From assembly GCA_003164035.1 (NCBI GenBank), contig PLRS01000110.1, positions 1 to 64,000 of the forward strand: a stretch of 64,000 bases of DNA. Reading direction: 5' to 3'. Positions 16,921-24,867 of the stretch are shown here, piece after piece (within the stretch, counting starts at the first letter, position 1; each line of letters opens with the position of its first letter). The notes beneath the pieces were generated by a model, which ran no database searches, had not been told where the DNA came from, and saw nothing but the letters and a program-made list of their open reading frames with translations. The DNA is from Bryobacterales bacterium (GTDB lineage: Bacteria; Acidobacteriota; Terriglobia; Bryobacterales; Bryobacteraceae). A program made the position numbers and the translations under genes.

Positions 16921-18632
16921 CGGAGCCTCCGCGCGACTTTGCGGCCGAAACGCAGTTGCGCCAACTCGCGCAGGTGTTGATCCACGCGGTCGAAACCGCG
17001 AATCCGCTGGTAGAATCGTCGAGCGGTATCGGCGTCGCGCAGCGCGAGCTGCGGCTGCGCGGCTGCCAGACGCGCGGCGCGCAGGCGGTAGGCATCGCCC
17101 TGCTGTTCGATCTCGCGCCGGCCCGGCGCGGCGCCCAACCGGGCCGCCTCCGCGAATTCGTGCATGGCTTGATCCACGTTCGGCTGGAAGTATACGTAGA
17201 GGCGCGCCAGGCCGAGATGCGGCGCGGGGTCGGCCGGCATGCGGCGGGCGGCCTGGCTGAAATCGTCGCGGGCCGAGCCAGCGAGGCGGGCCGCCGCGGT
17301 GGCGGAATAGCCGTCGCCCTCCAGCCGCTCGACGGTAGCGTAGCCTTTGCTGAGAGCCAACTCGCCCAGAACGCGGTCGCCGTTCGATCCCGCCTTGGCG
17401 GCGCGCTCAAGAAGGATCTCGGCCTGGTACCAATCGAAGTCGTCCAGCAGCGGGTCGCCGCTGGTGCGATAGTCGTTCAAAATCCGCTCGGCGGCGGCGG
17501 CGAAGGGTGCGCCCGGCGCTTCCGCAACGGGGGCAGCCGGGTGCGGGTCCAAGGCCACGCGCGGCGCTGGCGGAGGGGCGGGCTTCGGCAGGACGAGCCG
17601 CACCTGGCGGTCGCGCCACAACTGCCAGCCGAGGGTGCCGCCGATCCACAGCGCCATGCCCAGCGCGAACCACGCCGCGGCACTGCCCAGCTTGACCATC
17701 TGGCGCACGCGGGCGATGGTGCGCGTGGCTTTGCGCAGATAATCGCGGGCCGCTTCCATGGTGGCGGTGTGGCCGCGCGCGGCGCGCTGCTCTTTTTCGG
17801 CGGCGGTGGGCTGGTGCTCGAGCGCGGCCTGCAGATCGGCCAGAAATTCGTAGGCGGAGCGGTAGCGCGCCTCCGGATCCGAAGCCAGCGCCTTGGTGAC
17901 GATGGCTCGCAGCGCCCGCGGGCAACTAAGCGGAAGGGCCCGCGGCGGCCGGCGCGAGCGAATCAGATTTTCCAGCTTGCGGGTGTCTTCGGCGCGATAC
18001 GGCGGCGCGCCGGCCAGCATTTCGTACAGCGTCGCGCCCACCGCCCAGAGGTCCGATTGTTGATCCACCTGAGATCGCGAGAGCCGCTCCGGGGCGCAAT
18101 AGCCGGGACTGCCGAACTGCAGCGCGGTAGCTTCGCCGGAAGCGCGCAGCGTCTTGGCGATACCGAAATCGAGCAGGCGCACGGTATCGTTGGGTCCCAG
18201 GTGGATATTGGATGGTTTGATATCACCGTGGACCACCGCCGATTGCCAGGTGTGGAACTTGGCCAACTGCTCGCAGATTTCCAGAGCGATGACGGTGGCG
18301 CGGTCGGGATCCATCACGTGCTCGCGCTCCAGCACCTCGGCCAGATTGCGTCCCTCCACGTACTGCATGGCGACGAAGAAGAAGCCATCCTTCTCGCCAA
18401 AGTCGTAGATTTCAACCACGCGCGGATCGAGCGCCTGCATCTCGCGCTGAATGGCCGCGCCGCGCCTCTCGGCTTCGACCATCATCTGGGTAACCGCGTC
18501 GTCGCCGGGGCGGATGAGCTTGAGCGCGGTCCGCCGGTTCTCCACCGTATCGATGGCCAGGTAGACATCGGTCATGCTGTGGCCGATCCGCCGCACGATT
18601 TCGTAGCGTCCGATTTTTTGCGGGGTTGTCAC
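16911..18632 (-). CDS. membrane Ser/Thr protein kinase (Hanks type) with TPR-like extracytoplasmic part
   Basis: 573 residues from the GTG at 18632, which follows the phosphatase stop by two bases and is preceded by GGGGGA. Kinase domain residues 8-270: invariant K38 ('ALKLIRPG'), catalytic loop 'VVHGDIKPSN' with D137, D155-F-G157, 'GSPGYCAPE'. The loop has HGD rather than HRD, and the Gly-rich loop is degenerate ('IGHSMTDVY'). A single membrane helix lies at about 314-337. The outer part has alanine-rich TPR-like helices ('PHLGLARLYVYFQPNVDQAM') instead of PASTA repeats. An ATG 30 bases upstream lies inside the phosphatase gene. Confidence 0.9.
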   Translation of the reverse strand: MTTPQKIGRYEIVRRIGHSMTDVYLAIDTVENRRTALKLIRPGDDAVTQMMVEAERRGAAIQREMQALDPRVVEIYDFGEKDGFFFVAMQYVEGRNLAEVLEREHVMDPDRATVIALEICEQLAKFHTWQSAVVHGDIKPSNIHLGPNDTVRLLDFGIAKTLRASGEATALQFGSPGYCAPERLSRSQVDQQSDLWAVGATLYEMLAGAPPYRAEDTRKLENLIRSRRPPRALPLSCPRALRAIVTKALASDPEARYRSAYEFLADLQAALEHQPTAAEKEQRAARGHTATMEAARDYLRKATRTIARVRQMVKLGSAAAWFALGMALWIGGTLGWQLWRDRQVRLVLPKPAPPPAPRVALDPHPAAPVAEAPGAPFAAAAERILNDYRTSGDPLLDDFDWYQAEILLERAAKAGSNGDRVLGELALSKGYATVERLEGDGYSATAAARLAGSARDDFSQAARRMPADPAPHLGLARLYVYFQPNVDQAMHEFAEAARLGAAPGRREIEQQGDAYRLRAARLAAAQPQLALRDADTARRFYQRIRGFDRVDQHLRELAQLRFGRKVARRLRWR

Positions 18633-18634
18633 GT

Positions 18635-19537
18635 TTATCCCCCGGCCCGCAACACGATCCAAACCAGCATGCCGATCAGCAGGCCATAGGCAAGAAACGC
18701 CCAGCGGCTGGTAAAGCGGCGTACCGTGCGCCGGGCGCGGGTGGTGGCCAGACGGGGGCGCGTGGCGCCGGCCGAGCCGCGAAACTTTGGGCCCGGCACG
18801 AACAGCACGGTGATGTTATCGGCGCCGCCTCGGGCATTGGCCGCTTCCACCAGTTCGGACGCGACGCGGTCCGGGTCGCCCTCGAAGCGATCCACGATTT
18901 CGCGCACTTCGGCGGCGGTGAGTTGATCGGTGAGGCCGTCGCTGCAAAGTAGAATCGCGGCTTCCGGACGGAAGCGGCAACGGCGGATCTCGACGAATCC
19001 AGGTTCGCCGGCGGTGCGCGGCCGCGAGCCCACGTCGCGAAAAACTTCGTTGCGGCGCGGGTGGCGCATGGCTTCGAGCTCGCTCAGCTCGCCGGCATCT
19101 TCGTCCTCTCCCACCGGCGAGTGGTCGCTGGTAAGCTTGCGGATGGAGCCGTTCCAGATCAGGTAGAGGCGGGAATCGCCCACGTGCCCGATGGTGATCT
19201 CGTCGCGCTCCACCAGCGCCAGGGTGAGCACGCAGGCCATGCCGTGGAGCGGCGCTTCGGTCTGGGACCGGGAGTAGATGCGGTTGTTGGCGTGGGCAAT
19301 GGCGCGGCGCACGCGCTCGTCGGGCGAGCCTTCCTGGAACACCGACTCGCGGATGGCGGCCACGGCGGTTTCGGCCGCAATTTCGCCGGCGGCCTGCCCG
19401 CCCACCCCATCCACCACCAGGAACACGCCGCGCTCGGCATCGGCCCAATAACGGTCTTCGTTGCGCGCGCGCACCAGGCCGGTATCGGTGGCAGCGGCCG
19501 GCCGGCAAACGCCCGAGCTTAGGATTCGCGTTTCCAC
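18635..19537 (-). CDS. PP2C-family Ser/Thr phosphatase with C-terminal membrane anchor
   Basis: 300 residues. PP2C motifs with metal-binding aspartates: 'ATDTGLVRARNEDRYWAD', 'VFLVVDGVGGQAAGE', 'IGHVGDSRLYLI', 'LLCSDGLTDQL' and 'GGADNITVLFV'. A hydrophobic helix at the end ('FLAYGLLIGMLVWIVL') anchors it, as in mycobacterial PstP. The GTG start at 19537 overlaps the small membrane gene. It presumably reverses the neighbouring kinase's phosphorylations. Confidence 0.93.
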   Translation of the reverse strand: METRILSSGVCRPAAATDTGLVRARNEDRYWADAERGVFLVVDGVGGQAAGEIAAETAVAAIRESVFQEGSPDERVRRAIAHANNRIYSRSQTEAPLHGMACVLTLALVERDEITIGHVGDSRLYLIWNGSIRKLTSDHSPVGEDEDAGELSELEAMRHPRRNEVFRDVGSRPRTAGEPGFVEIRRCRFRPEAAILLCSDGLTDQLTAAEVREIVDRFEGDPDRVASELVEAANARGGADNITVLFVPGPKFRGSAGATRPRLATTRARRTVRRFTSRWAFLAYGLLIGMLVWIVLRAGG

Positions 19538-19617
19538 AGATGCGCCACGACGAACAGCAAAGCAAAAACCAGGAACAGGACAACGAAGCCCGTATGCAGA
19601 CGGTACAAATGCTCCAT
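19519..19617 (-). CDS. 32-residue single-helix membrane peptide
   Basis: A short gene between the two signalling genes, starting MEHLYRLHTG, with a strongly hydrophobic middle ('FVVLFLVFALLFVVAHLW') and a basic/acidic tail KRES. GGAG precedes the ATG by about 9 bases. Its stop lies 18 bases inside the PP2C gene, an overlap suggesting coupling. The position, between FhaA-like and PstP-like genes, is where actinobacteria carry fhaB, itself a membrane-anchored protein. No homologue is recognised by eye. Confidence 0.6.
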   Translation of the reverse strand: MEHLYRLHTGFVVLFLVFALLFVVAHLWKRES

Positions 19618-19623
19618 GGGGAA

Positions 19624-20427
19624 TTATCTCCGCGCTTGAAACGTCAGCTTGATTACTTCGGCCACACCGATCTCGGCGCGGTCCGGCAACTTTTCTTCCT
19701 CGCCGCGGGCGAGGCGCCGGCCGTTCACCCAGGTGCCGTTACGGCTCTGGTCGACGATGGCGAAAACCCCGCTGGCGGGGTCCCGCCGCAGCCTGAGGTG
19801 CTCGCGCGAAACTTCTTCGCTGGAATAGAGCGGCACGTCCACCCACAAATCCTCGCCGCCGCGCCCGACGCTGACCTCGTTTTGGGTGATGTAATAGGTC
19901 TGCGGCCCGGAATCGTCCCGGTATTGAATCTCGGCGTAGACGCGATCCGGCTGGCGGCGGGTACTGGCGCGGTCGCGCTCCACGCGTGCCGAAGTCACCG
20001 ACGGTTCGCGGTCGATGAGCGTGGTCTTGGCGCCGCGATAGCCCGGCTGCACCGAGTCGTTCAGCTCGGAGTGGATCTCCACGTCGCCCGCCGGAACCGA
20101 GCCTTCGCTGTCGGCGAACCATTCGATCCAGAAGTCGTTTTGTGCGATTCGATACTGTTTACGCGCCGAACCGCGGCGGAACAAAACGCCTTTGCGGTTC
20201 CGCTCCGCCATGCGCGCCGCCAGCGCCTTGCGCGCGTCTTCCTTGACCAAATCACCCACGCCCGCCAGCCGCGCGTAGTCGTCGGGGTGGAGATAAACGC
20301 TGAAAATGCACGGTAACAGGATGCTGTAAGCCATCTCCAGACGGCCCAATTCCATGTTGCGCGTCAGCTCGTCGATGATGGTCTGCCCGCTGATGCGGGC
20401 CGCCGGCCGCATCCCGCTCCGTGCCAT
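19624..20427 (-). CDS. FhaA-like protein: DUF3662-like domain plus FHA domain
   Basis: 267 residues from the ATG at 20427 (the frame is open to 20535). N-terminal DUF3662-like region ('AARISGQTIIDELTRNMELG', then 'VYLHPDDYARL'), a linker, and a C-terminal FHA domain with 'VGRGG', S-x-x-H in 'EEVSREHLRLRRD' and 'QSRNGTWVNGRRL'. This matches mycobacterial FhaA, which binds phosphorylated cell-wall proteins such as MviN. It is the first gene of the fha-peptide-PP2C-kinase-SEDS/PBP run. Confidence 0.85.
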   Translation of the reverse strand: MARSGMRPAARISGQTIIDELTRNMELGRLEMAYSILLPCIFSVYLHPDDYARLAGVGDLVKEDARKALAARMAERNRKGVLFRRGSARKQYRIAQNDFWIEWFADSEGSVPAGDVEIHSELNDSVQPGYRGAKTTLIDREPSVTSARVERDRASTRRQPDRVYAEIQYRDDSGPQTYYITQNEVSVGRGGEDLWVDVPLYSSEEVSREHLRLRRDPASGVFAIVDQSRNGTWVNGRRLARGEEEKLPDRAEIGVAEVIKLTFQARR

Positions 20428-20540
20428 ATGCTCACCCAATCGATACGGTAGACGAAGAGCGGTACTGGTGGTTACAGAATCCGTACTGGACCGCGCATTA
20501 AAGTTCGCTAAGGACTTGTGGGGCAGGTTGTTCAACCCGC

Positions 20541-20561
20541 GGACCGATTGCCAATCGGTCC
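20541..20561. repeat. short perfect hairpin
   Basis: ggaccgatt-gcc-aatcggtcc is a perfect 9-base stem upstream of the FhaA-like gene. It is followed by further GC-rich intergenic sequence and could belong to the dispersed hairpin family or act on transcription in the 20536-20613 gap. Confidence 0.5.
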
Positions 20562-20613
20562 AACTAGGCGTAGCCCAGCCGCCCGCGGCTCGGACTAAAC
20601 CCGGGTACTACTG

Positions 20614-20868
20614 TCAGCGGCGCTCGGCCGCGACGCAGGCCACAATCTCCTGTGCCCTGGTTGTGAGATTGTTTATCGAATAGGATTGAGCGCGGCCGAG
20701 AGCCTCGATTTGCGCCAGGACACCAATCTGCTGCAGAAGCAAGTCGTTCGTCAGTTTCATTTCGCGGTGAATGCCGTAGAGCTTTAACGGCGCTACGAAG
20801 AGCATGACCAGTAAAACAAGCCCGATCACCAACAGTCCCAGGAAAGCCATTCCGCCGGCTGCCGCCAT
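20614..20868 (-). CDS. small membrane protein of unknown function
   Basis: 84 residues. Starts MAAAGGMAFLGLLVIG, followed by a long hydrophobic helix ('LVLLVMLFVAPLKL'), then an amphipathic soluble tail ('HREMKLTNDLLLQQIGVLAQ'). The composition is natural and the reading frame ends cleanly. Not recognised. Confidence 0.55.
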   Translation of the reverse strand: MAAAGGMAFLGLLVIGLVLLVMLFVAPLKLYGIHREMKLTNDLLLQQIGVLAQIEALGRAQSYSINNLTTRAQEIVACVAAERR

Positions 20869-20998
20869 AATCCAGTTCCTCCGCCTTGAACTAAGATCGT
20901 GGCGGCCGCCCTCAGGATCTCTCAGGATCTTAGGTGGGTGCCGACCTCAATACGCCAAGCCCCGTGCCCACCGACCCATGCGATACCACGTTCTCACC

Positions 20999-21127
20999 AT
21001 GGCAGAAGATGAACTCACTCCCGCCCAGAAGGCCGCACTGACACGCAAGCGCAAAGCTGCTGGCAAGAAAGCCGCGGAAACCCGTAAACGCAGGGCCGCG
21101 GGAAAAAAGGCCGCGGAGAACCCGTAA
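20999..21127 (+). CDS. basic KRKAAGKKAA-repeat peptide, apparently truncated by a frameshift
   Basis: 42 residues: 'MAEDELTPAQKAALTRKRKA' then two copies of a K/R-A-A-G-K-K-A-A-E unit. A third repeat unit continues out of frame after 21115 ('TRKRRAAGRKAAATRAKNQP', to 21185). Comparing the DNA repeats (gcggaaacccgt versus gcggagaacccgt) shows one extra base that creates the stop. The intact peptide would be about 60 residues. Such lysine/alanine-rich peptides are usually DNA-binding. An upstream in-frame ATG lies at 20978. Confidence 0.5.
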   Translation: MAEDELTPAQKAALTRKRKAAGKKAAETRKRRAAGKKAAENP

Positions 21128-21280
21128 GAGGCGGGCCGCGGGCCGAAAAGCCGCTGCAACAAGGGCGAAAAACCAGCCTGGATGAGCCAGGCCCCATGCC
21201 CGCCAGTTCCGGCCGGGTTGGCGGCGGCTGGACCGATCGGTATCATCATGACAGCATCGGAGCTGATGCTATGATGAATC

Positions 21281-21541
21281 ATGAGGACGACAATCACGCT
21301 GGAGCCTGACGTACAGGCTCTCATACGGACGGCCATGAAGGAGCGTGGGATCTCGTTTAAGGAGGCTCTTAATTCCGCCGTGAGGGCTGGCCTGACTCAA
21401 GCCAGACAGAGGAAGCGGCCTTTTGTGCAAAAAACCTTCCCGCTTGGCGGCGAACGGAATTTCCGGTGGGACAAGGCGCTGGAGTCCGCTGCCGCAATCG
21501 AGGATGAAGAGTCGAGCCGAAAGCTATCGCTCCGAAAATGA
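21281..21541 (+). CDS. ribbon-helix-helix antitoxin (VapB-like)
   Basis: 86 residues. Starts MRTTITLEPDVQALI, the basic beta strand and first helix of a ribbon-helix-helix DNA-binding antitoxin, followed by a toxin-binding tail ('FPLGGERNFRWDKALES'). Its stop overlaps the start of the PIN-domain gene (ATGA). Normally it would neutralise the toxin and repress the pair. Confidence 0.8.
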   Translation: MRTTITLEPDVQALIRTAMKERGISFKEALNSAVRAGLTQARQRKRPFVQKTFPLGGERNFRWDKALESAAAIEDEESSRKLSLRK

Positions 21542-21966
21542 TCGTCGTAGACGTCAATCTTCTCATTTACGCCGTCAATGAAGACGCTCCATTCCACCGG
21601 AAAGCGAAATCGTGGCTGGAAACCGCGCTCTCGGGAACGGAAACAGTGGGTCTGGCTTGGATGGTTCTTCTTGCCTTCCTCCGCTTGACGACCCGGGCCT
21701 GACTTTTCCAGAAGCCCCTGGACGTGCAAACCGCCTTTGATATTGTCGACGAATGGTGCGACCAGCCGGCGGTTGCTCTGGCCGAACCGACCGCAAATCA
21801 CTTGCGCACGCTTCGCGACCTGGTTCTGCCTTTCGGGACGGGCGGCAATCTAACCTCCGACGCTCACCTGGCGGCTCTGGCGATTGAGCATGGCGCTGAG
21901 CTTTGCTCGGCGGACAATGACTTTGCGCGATTTCGTGGGCTTCGCTGGCGAAATCCGCTAGTTTGA
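21538..21966 (+). pseudogene. VapC-like PIN-domain toxin interrupted by an in-frame TGA
   Basis: The frame opens MIVVDVNLLIYAVNEDAPFH (catalytic D5 of the PIN fold) and closes with 'NLTSDAHLAALAIEHG' and 'CSADNDFARF', the remaining acidic residues. Codon 55 (21700-21702) is TGA, and both sides are otherwise in the same frame and full length (about 142 codons). The usual family sequence has a glycine near this point, one base from TGA. So the toxin is inactivated by a single substitution, or the base is an error. Confidence 0.75.
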
Positions 21967-21981
21967 CTGCAGGCCCGGATA

Positions 21982-22566
21982 TCAGCCGCTGACGAATCGA
22001 TTCCCCCGCGCGATGAAGCGGTAGGGCAGCTCGGTGCAATGGTTGATGTTGATGCGCGGCGTGGCGACGACGTCGATTATCCGCGGTTCGGCGGGTTGTC
22101 GGACCACCAGCGGGCCGCGGGTCACGTCAGCGCCGTAATGAGCCAGAGTCACGCCCAGCGCGCGGGTCAGTTTGCCTGGGCCTGAAGCCAGTTCCTCGAT
22201 CTTGCGCGCGGCCGGCCGGCGGCGCCTCATCAGTTCGACGCCGCTCACCGGTTCAATGGCGCGCAGGAGCACGCAGCCCGGTTGGCCATCCGGTTCGGCT
22301 ACCAGGTTGAGGCATTCGTACATGCCATAAATCAGATAGACGTAAGCATGCCCCGGCGGCCCGAAAATCACGCGTGTGCGGTCGGTGATGCCGCGAGCCG
22401 AGTGGGAAGCCAGGTCGTCGCGCCCGGGGTAAGCCTCTGTTTCCACAATGACTCCGGCCGCCGCCCCGTGAACGAGCACTTTGCCCACCAGGTCGCGGGC
22501 GACTTCGAGGGTAGGGCGCTCGTAGAAAGCGCGGCGCAAAATAGGACCGAATCGCACGATTACCAT
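21982..22566 (-). CDS. 3-methyladenine DNA glycosylase (AAG/MPG family)
   Basis: 194 residues. Base-excision repair glycosylase that removes alkylated purines. Landmarks: 'ARDLVGKVLVHG', the catalytic 'VETEAYPGRDDLASHSARG', 'GHAYVYLIYGMYECLN' and 'ELASGPGKLTRALG'. The ATG at 22566 gives family length; the frame stays open far upstream, but those codons lie on top of the divergently read thpR. Head-to-head with thpR. Confidence 0.92.
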   Translation of the reverse strand: MVIVRFGPILRRAFYERPTLEVARDLVGKVLVHGAAAGVIVETEAYPGRDDLASHSARGITDRTRVIFGPPGHAYVYLIYGMYECLNLVAEPDGQPGCVLLRAIEPVSGVELMRRRRPAARKIEELASGPGKLTRALGVTLAHYGADVTRGPLVVRQPAEPRIIDVVATPRININHCTELPYRFIARGNRFVSG

Positions 22567-22591
22567 CTTCGCGCGGATACAATGAGCGTTC

Positions 22592-23137
22592 ATGCGACTG
22601 TTCACGGCCCTGGAACTCGAACCCGCCACGATGGAAAACGTCAAGCGGTTGATCGAGAGGCTCAGGCCCACGGCGGCGATCGGATGGAGTCCTGCCGGCA
22701 ATTTGCACATCACCACCAAGTTCATCGGCGAGTGGCCACCGGAGCGGCTGCCCGAGTTGCGGACCGCGCTGGCCGGATTGCCGCGCCGCTCCCCAATCCA
22801 GGTTTCGCTCCGCAAGGTCGGGTTTTTTCCCAATCCCCGTTCCCCGGGGGTGTTTTGGTGCGGCATCGAAGCGCCGGGGCTGGCGGAATTGGCGACTGAC
22901 GCCGATAACGCAACCGCCGGGCTCGGCATCCCGCGAGAAACCCGGCCGTTCTCGCCCCATCTCACCCTGGCACGCATCCGCGAGCCGGCTGCGCTGGACA
23001 AGCTGCACACGGCCGCCGGCGCGTTGCCCAGCCTGGAGTTCGGGCAGTTTGAGTCGCGTAGTTTCTTTCTTTACGAAAGCCAGTTACGGCGTGGTGGTTC
23101 CGTGTACACTAAACTTGCGGAGTTTGCCCTAACTTGA
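22592..23137 (+). CDS. thpR: RNA 2',3'-cyclic phosphodiesterase (LigT/ThpR)
   Basis: 181 residues of the 2H phosphoesterase superfamily, with both catalytic motifs H39-I-T41 ('LHITTKFIG') and H123-L-T125 ('SPHLTLARIR'). The family opens 2',3'-cyclic phosphates on RNA ends. First of three overlapping genes: its stop shares bases with the TTG start of plsY. Confidence 0.92.
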   Translation: MRLFTALELEPATMENVKRLIERLRPTAAIGWSPAGNLHITTKFIGEWPPERLPELRTALAGLPRRSPIQVSLRKVGFFPNPRSPGVFWCGIEAPGLAELATDADNATAGLGIPRETRPFSPHLTLARIREPAALDKLHTAAGALPSLEFGQFESRSFFLYESQLRRGGSVYTKLAEFALT

Positions 23138-23742
23138 CGATCCCGCTGGCAGTTTTACTGGTGGCCTATTTACTGGGCTCGATTCCTTTCGGCTATTTGC
23201 TGGTGCGATGGAAGACCGGCAGCGATGTGCGTGCCACTGGTAGCGGCAATATCGGCGCCACCAATGTCTTACGGACGACCGGCAGGTTGGCCGGGGTGGC
23301 TACTTTGCTGCTCGATATCGGCAAGGGATATCTGGCGGTTTGGATCGCCGGGCGATGGACCGGCGAGAATGCACTATGGATGTCGTTGGCCGCGCTGACC
23401 GTGATGGCTGGCCACGCCTATTCCGTATTCCTGGGTTTCAAGGGGGGGAAAGCCGTCGCCAGCTTTGTGGGCGCATTCCTGTGCCTGACCCCATTTGCGC
23501 TGGGGGTCGAAACCATTGTCTTCGTTGCCGCAGTAGCCTGGACCCGCTACATTTCGCTGGGCTCGATCATTGGTGCGGCGACCTTCCCCTTGGCGGTGTG
23601 GCTGCTGCTGCAACCGCCGGCGCCGATTTGGACCGCTAGTATCATTGGGTCCGCATTCATAATTTACAAACATAGTAGCAATATCGAGCGGCTTCGCCAG
23701 GGACGCGAGCACGTGTTCCGTTTCGGAGCCCACAAGTCTTGA
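23134..23742 (+). CDS. plsY: glycerol-3-phosphate acyltransferase PlsY
   Basis: 202-residue polytopic membrane enzyme that transfers acyl from acyl-phosphate to glycerol-3-phosphate, the first step of phospholipid synthesis. The motif 'DVRATGSGNIGATNVLRT' and 'LGFKGGKAVASFVG' are diagnostic. The start is TTG overlapping the thpR stop, and its own stop overlaps the TTG start of gpsA. Followed by gpsA, which makes its substrate. Confidence 0.95.
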   Translation: MTIPLAVLLVAYLLGSIPFGYLLVRWKTGSDVRATGSGNIGATNVLRTTGRLAGVATLLLDIGKGYLAVWIAGRWTGENALWMSLAALTVMAGHAYSVFLGFKGGKAVASFVGAFLCLTPFALGVETIVFVAAVAWTRYISLGSIIGAATFPLAVWLLLQPPAPIWTASIIGSAFIIYKHSSNIERLRQGREHVFRFGAHKS

Positions 23743-24737
23743 AAAACCTGGCAGTCATTGGCGGCGGAAGCTGGGGAACGGCTCTCGCTATCGTGCTGGC
23801 GCCGCGCTTTGCCCGGACCAGCCTGTGGATCTTCGAGCCGGATTTGGCCCAGCGGGTGCGCGCCACCAGGATCAACGATACCTACCTACCTTCTTGCGAA
23901 ATTCCTTCGAATGTGGATGTTACCAGCGATCTGGAGATCACTCTAGCGGATGCCGACGTAGTACTGAGTGTAGTGCCATCGCACCTGGTACGCTCGGTCT
24001 ACGAGCGGATGCTGCCTTTCCTGCGAGAATCCATGCTCTTCGCCAGCGCCACGAAGGGGCTTGAAAACGGCACATTACTACAAATGTCATCAGTAATTCG
24101 ACAAGTAGTGCGACAAAGTTTCGACCCGCGGGTGGCCGTGATCTCCGGGCCGACCTTCGCGAAGGAGGTGGCGCGTCTCGATCCTACGGCACTTGTAGTA
24201 GCATCGGACGACCCGGCCATCGGCACGGCTATCCAGTCGGCCTTTTCGGGTCCCACCTTTCGGCTGTACACCAGTTTAGATACTATTGGAGTAGAAATTG
24301 GTGGCTCGATTAAGAATGTCGTGGCCATCGCAGCGGGCGTGTTAGAAGGCATGGGCCTCGGCCACAACGCCACGGCGGCGCTGATCACGCGTGGCTTGGC
24401 GGAGATGACACGGCTGGCGGTGGCCATGGGCGGCCGGAACTCGACCCTCGCTGGATTGGCGGGGTTGGGCGATCTGGTTTTGACGTGCACCGGGGACTTG
24501 AGCCGCAACCGTAACGTAGGCATAGAGTTGGCCAAGGGTCGGAAGCTGGAGGAGATTGTCGGCTCGATGCGCATGGTGGCGGAGGGCGTCAAGACGACCA
24601 ACGCAGCCAGGGAATTAGCCGAGCGCCACGGCGTGGAAATGCCCATCACGGAGCAAATGCACCAGATTCTGAATTTAGGGATTTCGCCCGGCGACGCGGT
24701 GAGGCGCCTGATGGTTCGCGCACTTAAAGGCGAGTAG
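23739..24737 (+). CDS. gpsA: NAD(P)-dependent glycerol-3-phosphate dehydrogenase
   Basis: 332 residues. Makes glycerol-3-phosphate from dihydroxyacetone phosphate, supplying PlsY. The Rossmann motif 'AVIGGGSWGTALA' is at the N-terminus. 'SATKGLENG', 'VISGPTFAKEVA', 'IGGSIKNVVAIAAG' and 'GLGDLVLTCTGDLSRN' are the catalytic and substrate-binding segments. TTG start coupled to the plsY stop. Confidence 0.96.
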   Translation: MKNLAVIGGGSWGTALAIVLAPRFARTSLWIFEPDLAQRVRATRINDTYLPSCEIPSNVDVTSDLEITLADADVVLSVVPSHLVRSVYERMLPFLRESMLFASATKGLENGTLLQMSSVIRQVVRQSFDPRVAVISGPTFAKEVARLDPTALVVASDDPAIGTAIQSAFSGPTFRLYTSLDTIGVEIGGSIKNVVAIAAGVLEGMGLGHNATAALITRGLAEMTRLAVAMGGRNSTLAGLAGLGDLVLTCTGDLSRNRNVGIELAKGRKLEEIVGSMRMVAEGVKTTNAARELAERHGVEMPITEQMHQILNLGISPGDAVRRLMVRALKGE

Positions 24738-24867
24738 GATATAGTACTTCTAGGCCGTCACTGGCCGAGATGACCGCTCTAACAGGATTTCACGCGGCAT
24801 TTTCACGCGGCATTTTTCGCAACCCAGAATGGCGCAAAGGGTTAATAAAGATATGGGGGGAGCCGCA

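Noticed and set aside
16956-18689. 577-codon plus-strand frame opposite the kinase
   Set aside because: The kinase motifs are on the minus strand; the antisense product has low-complexity composition.
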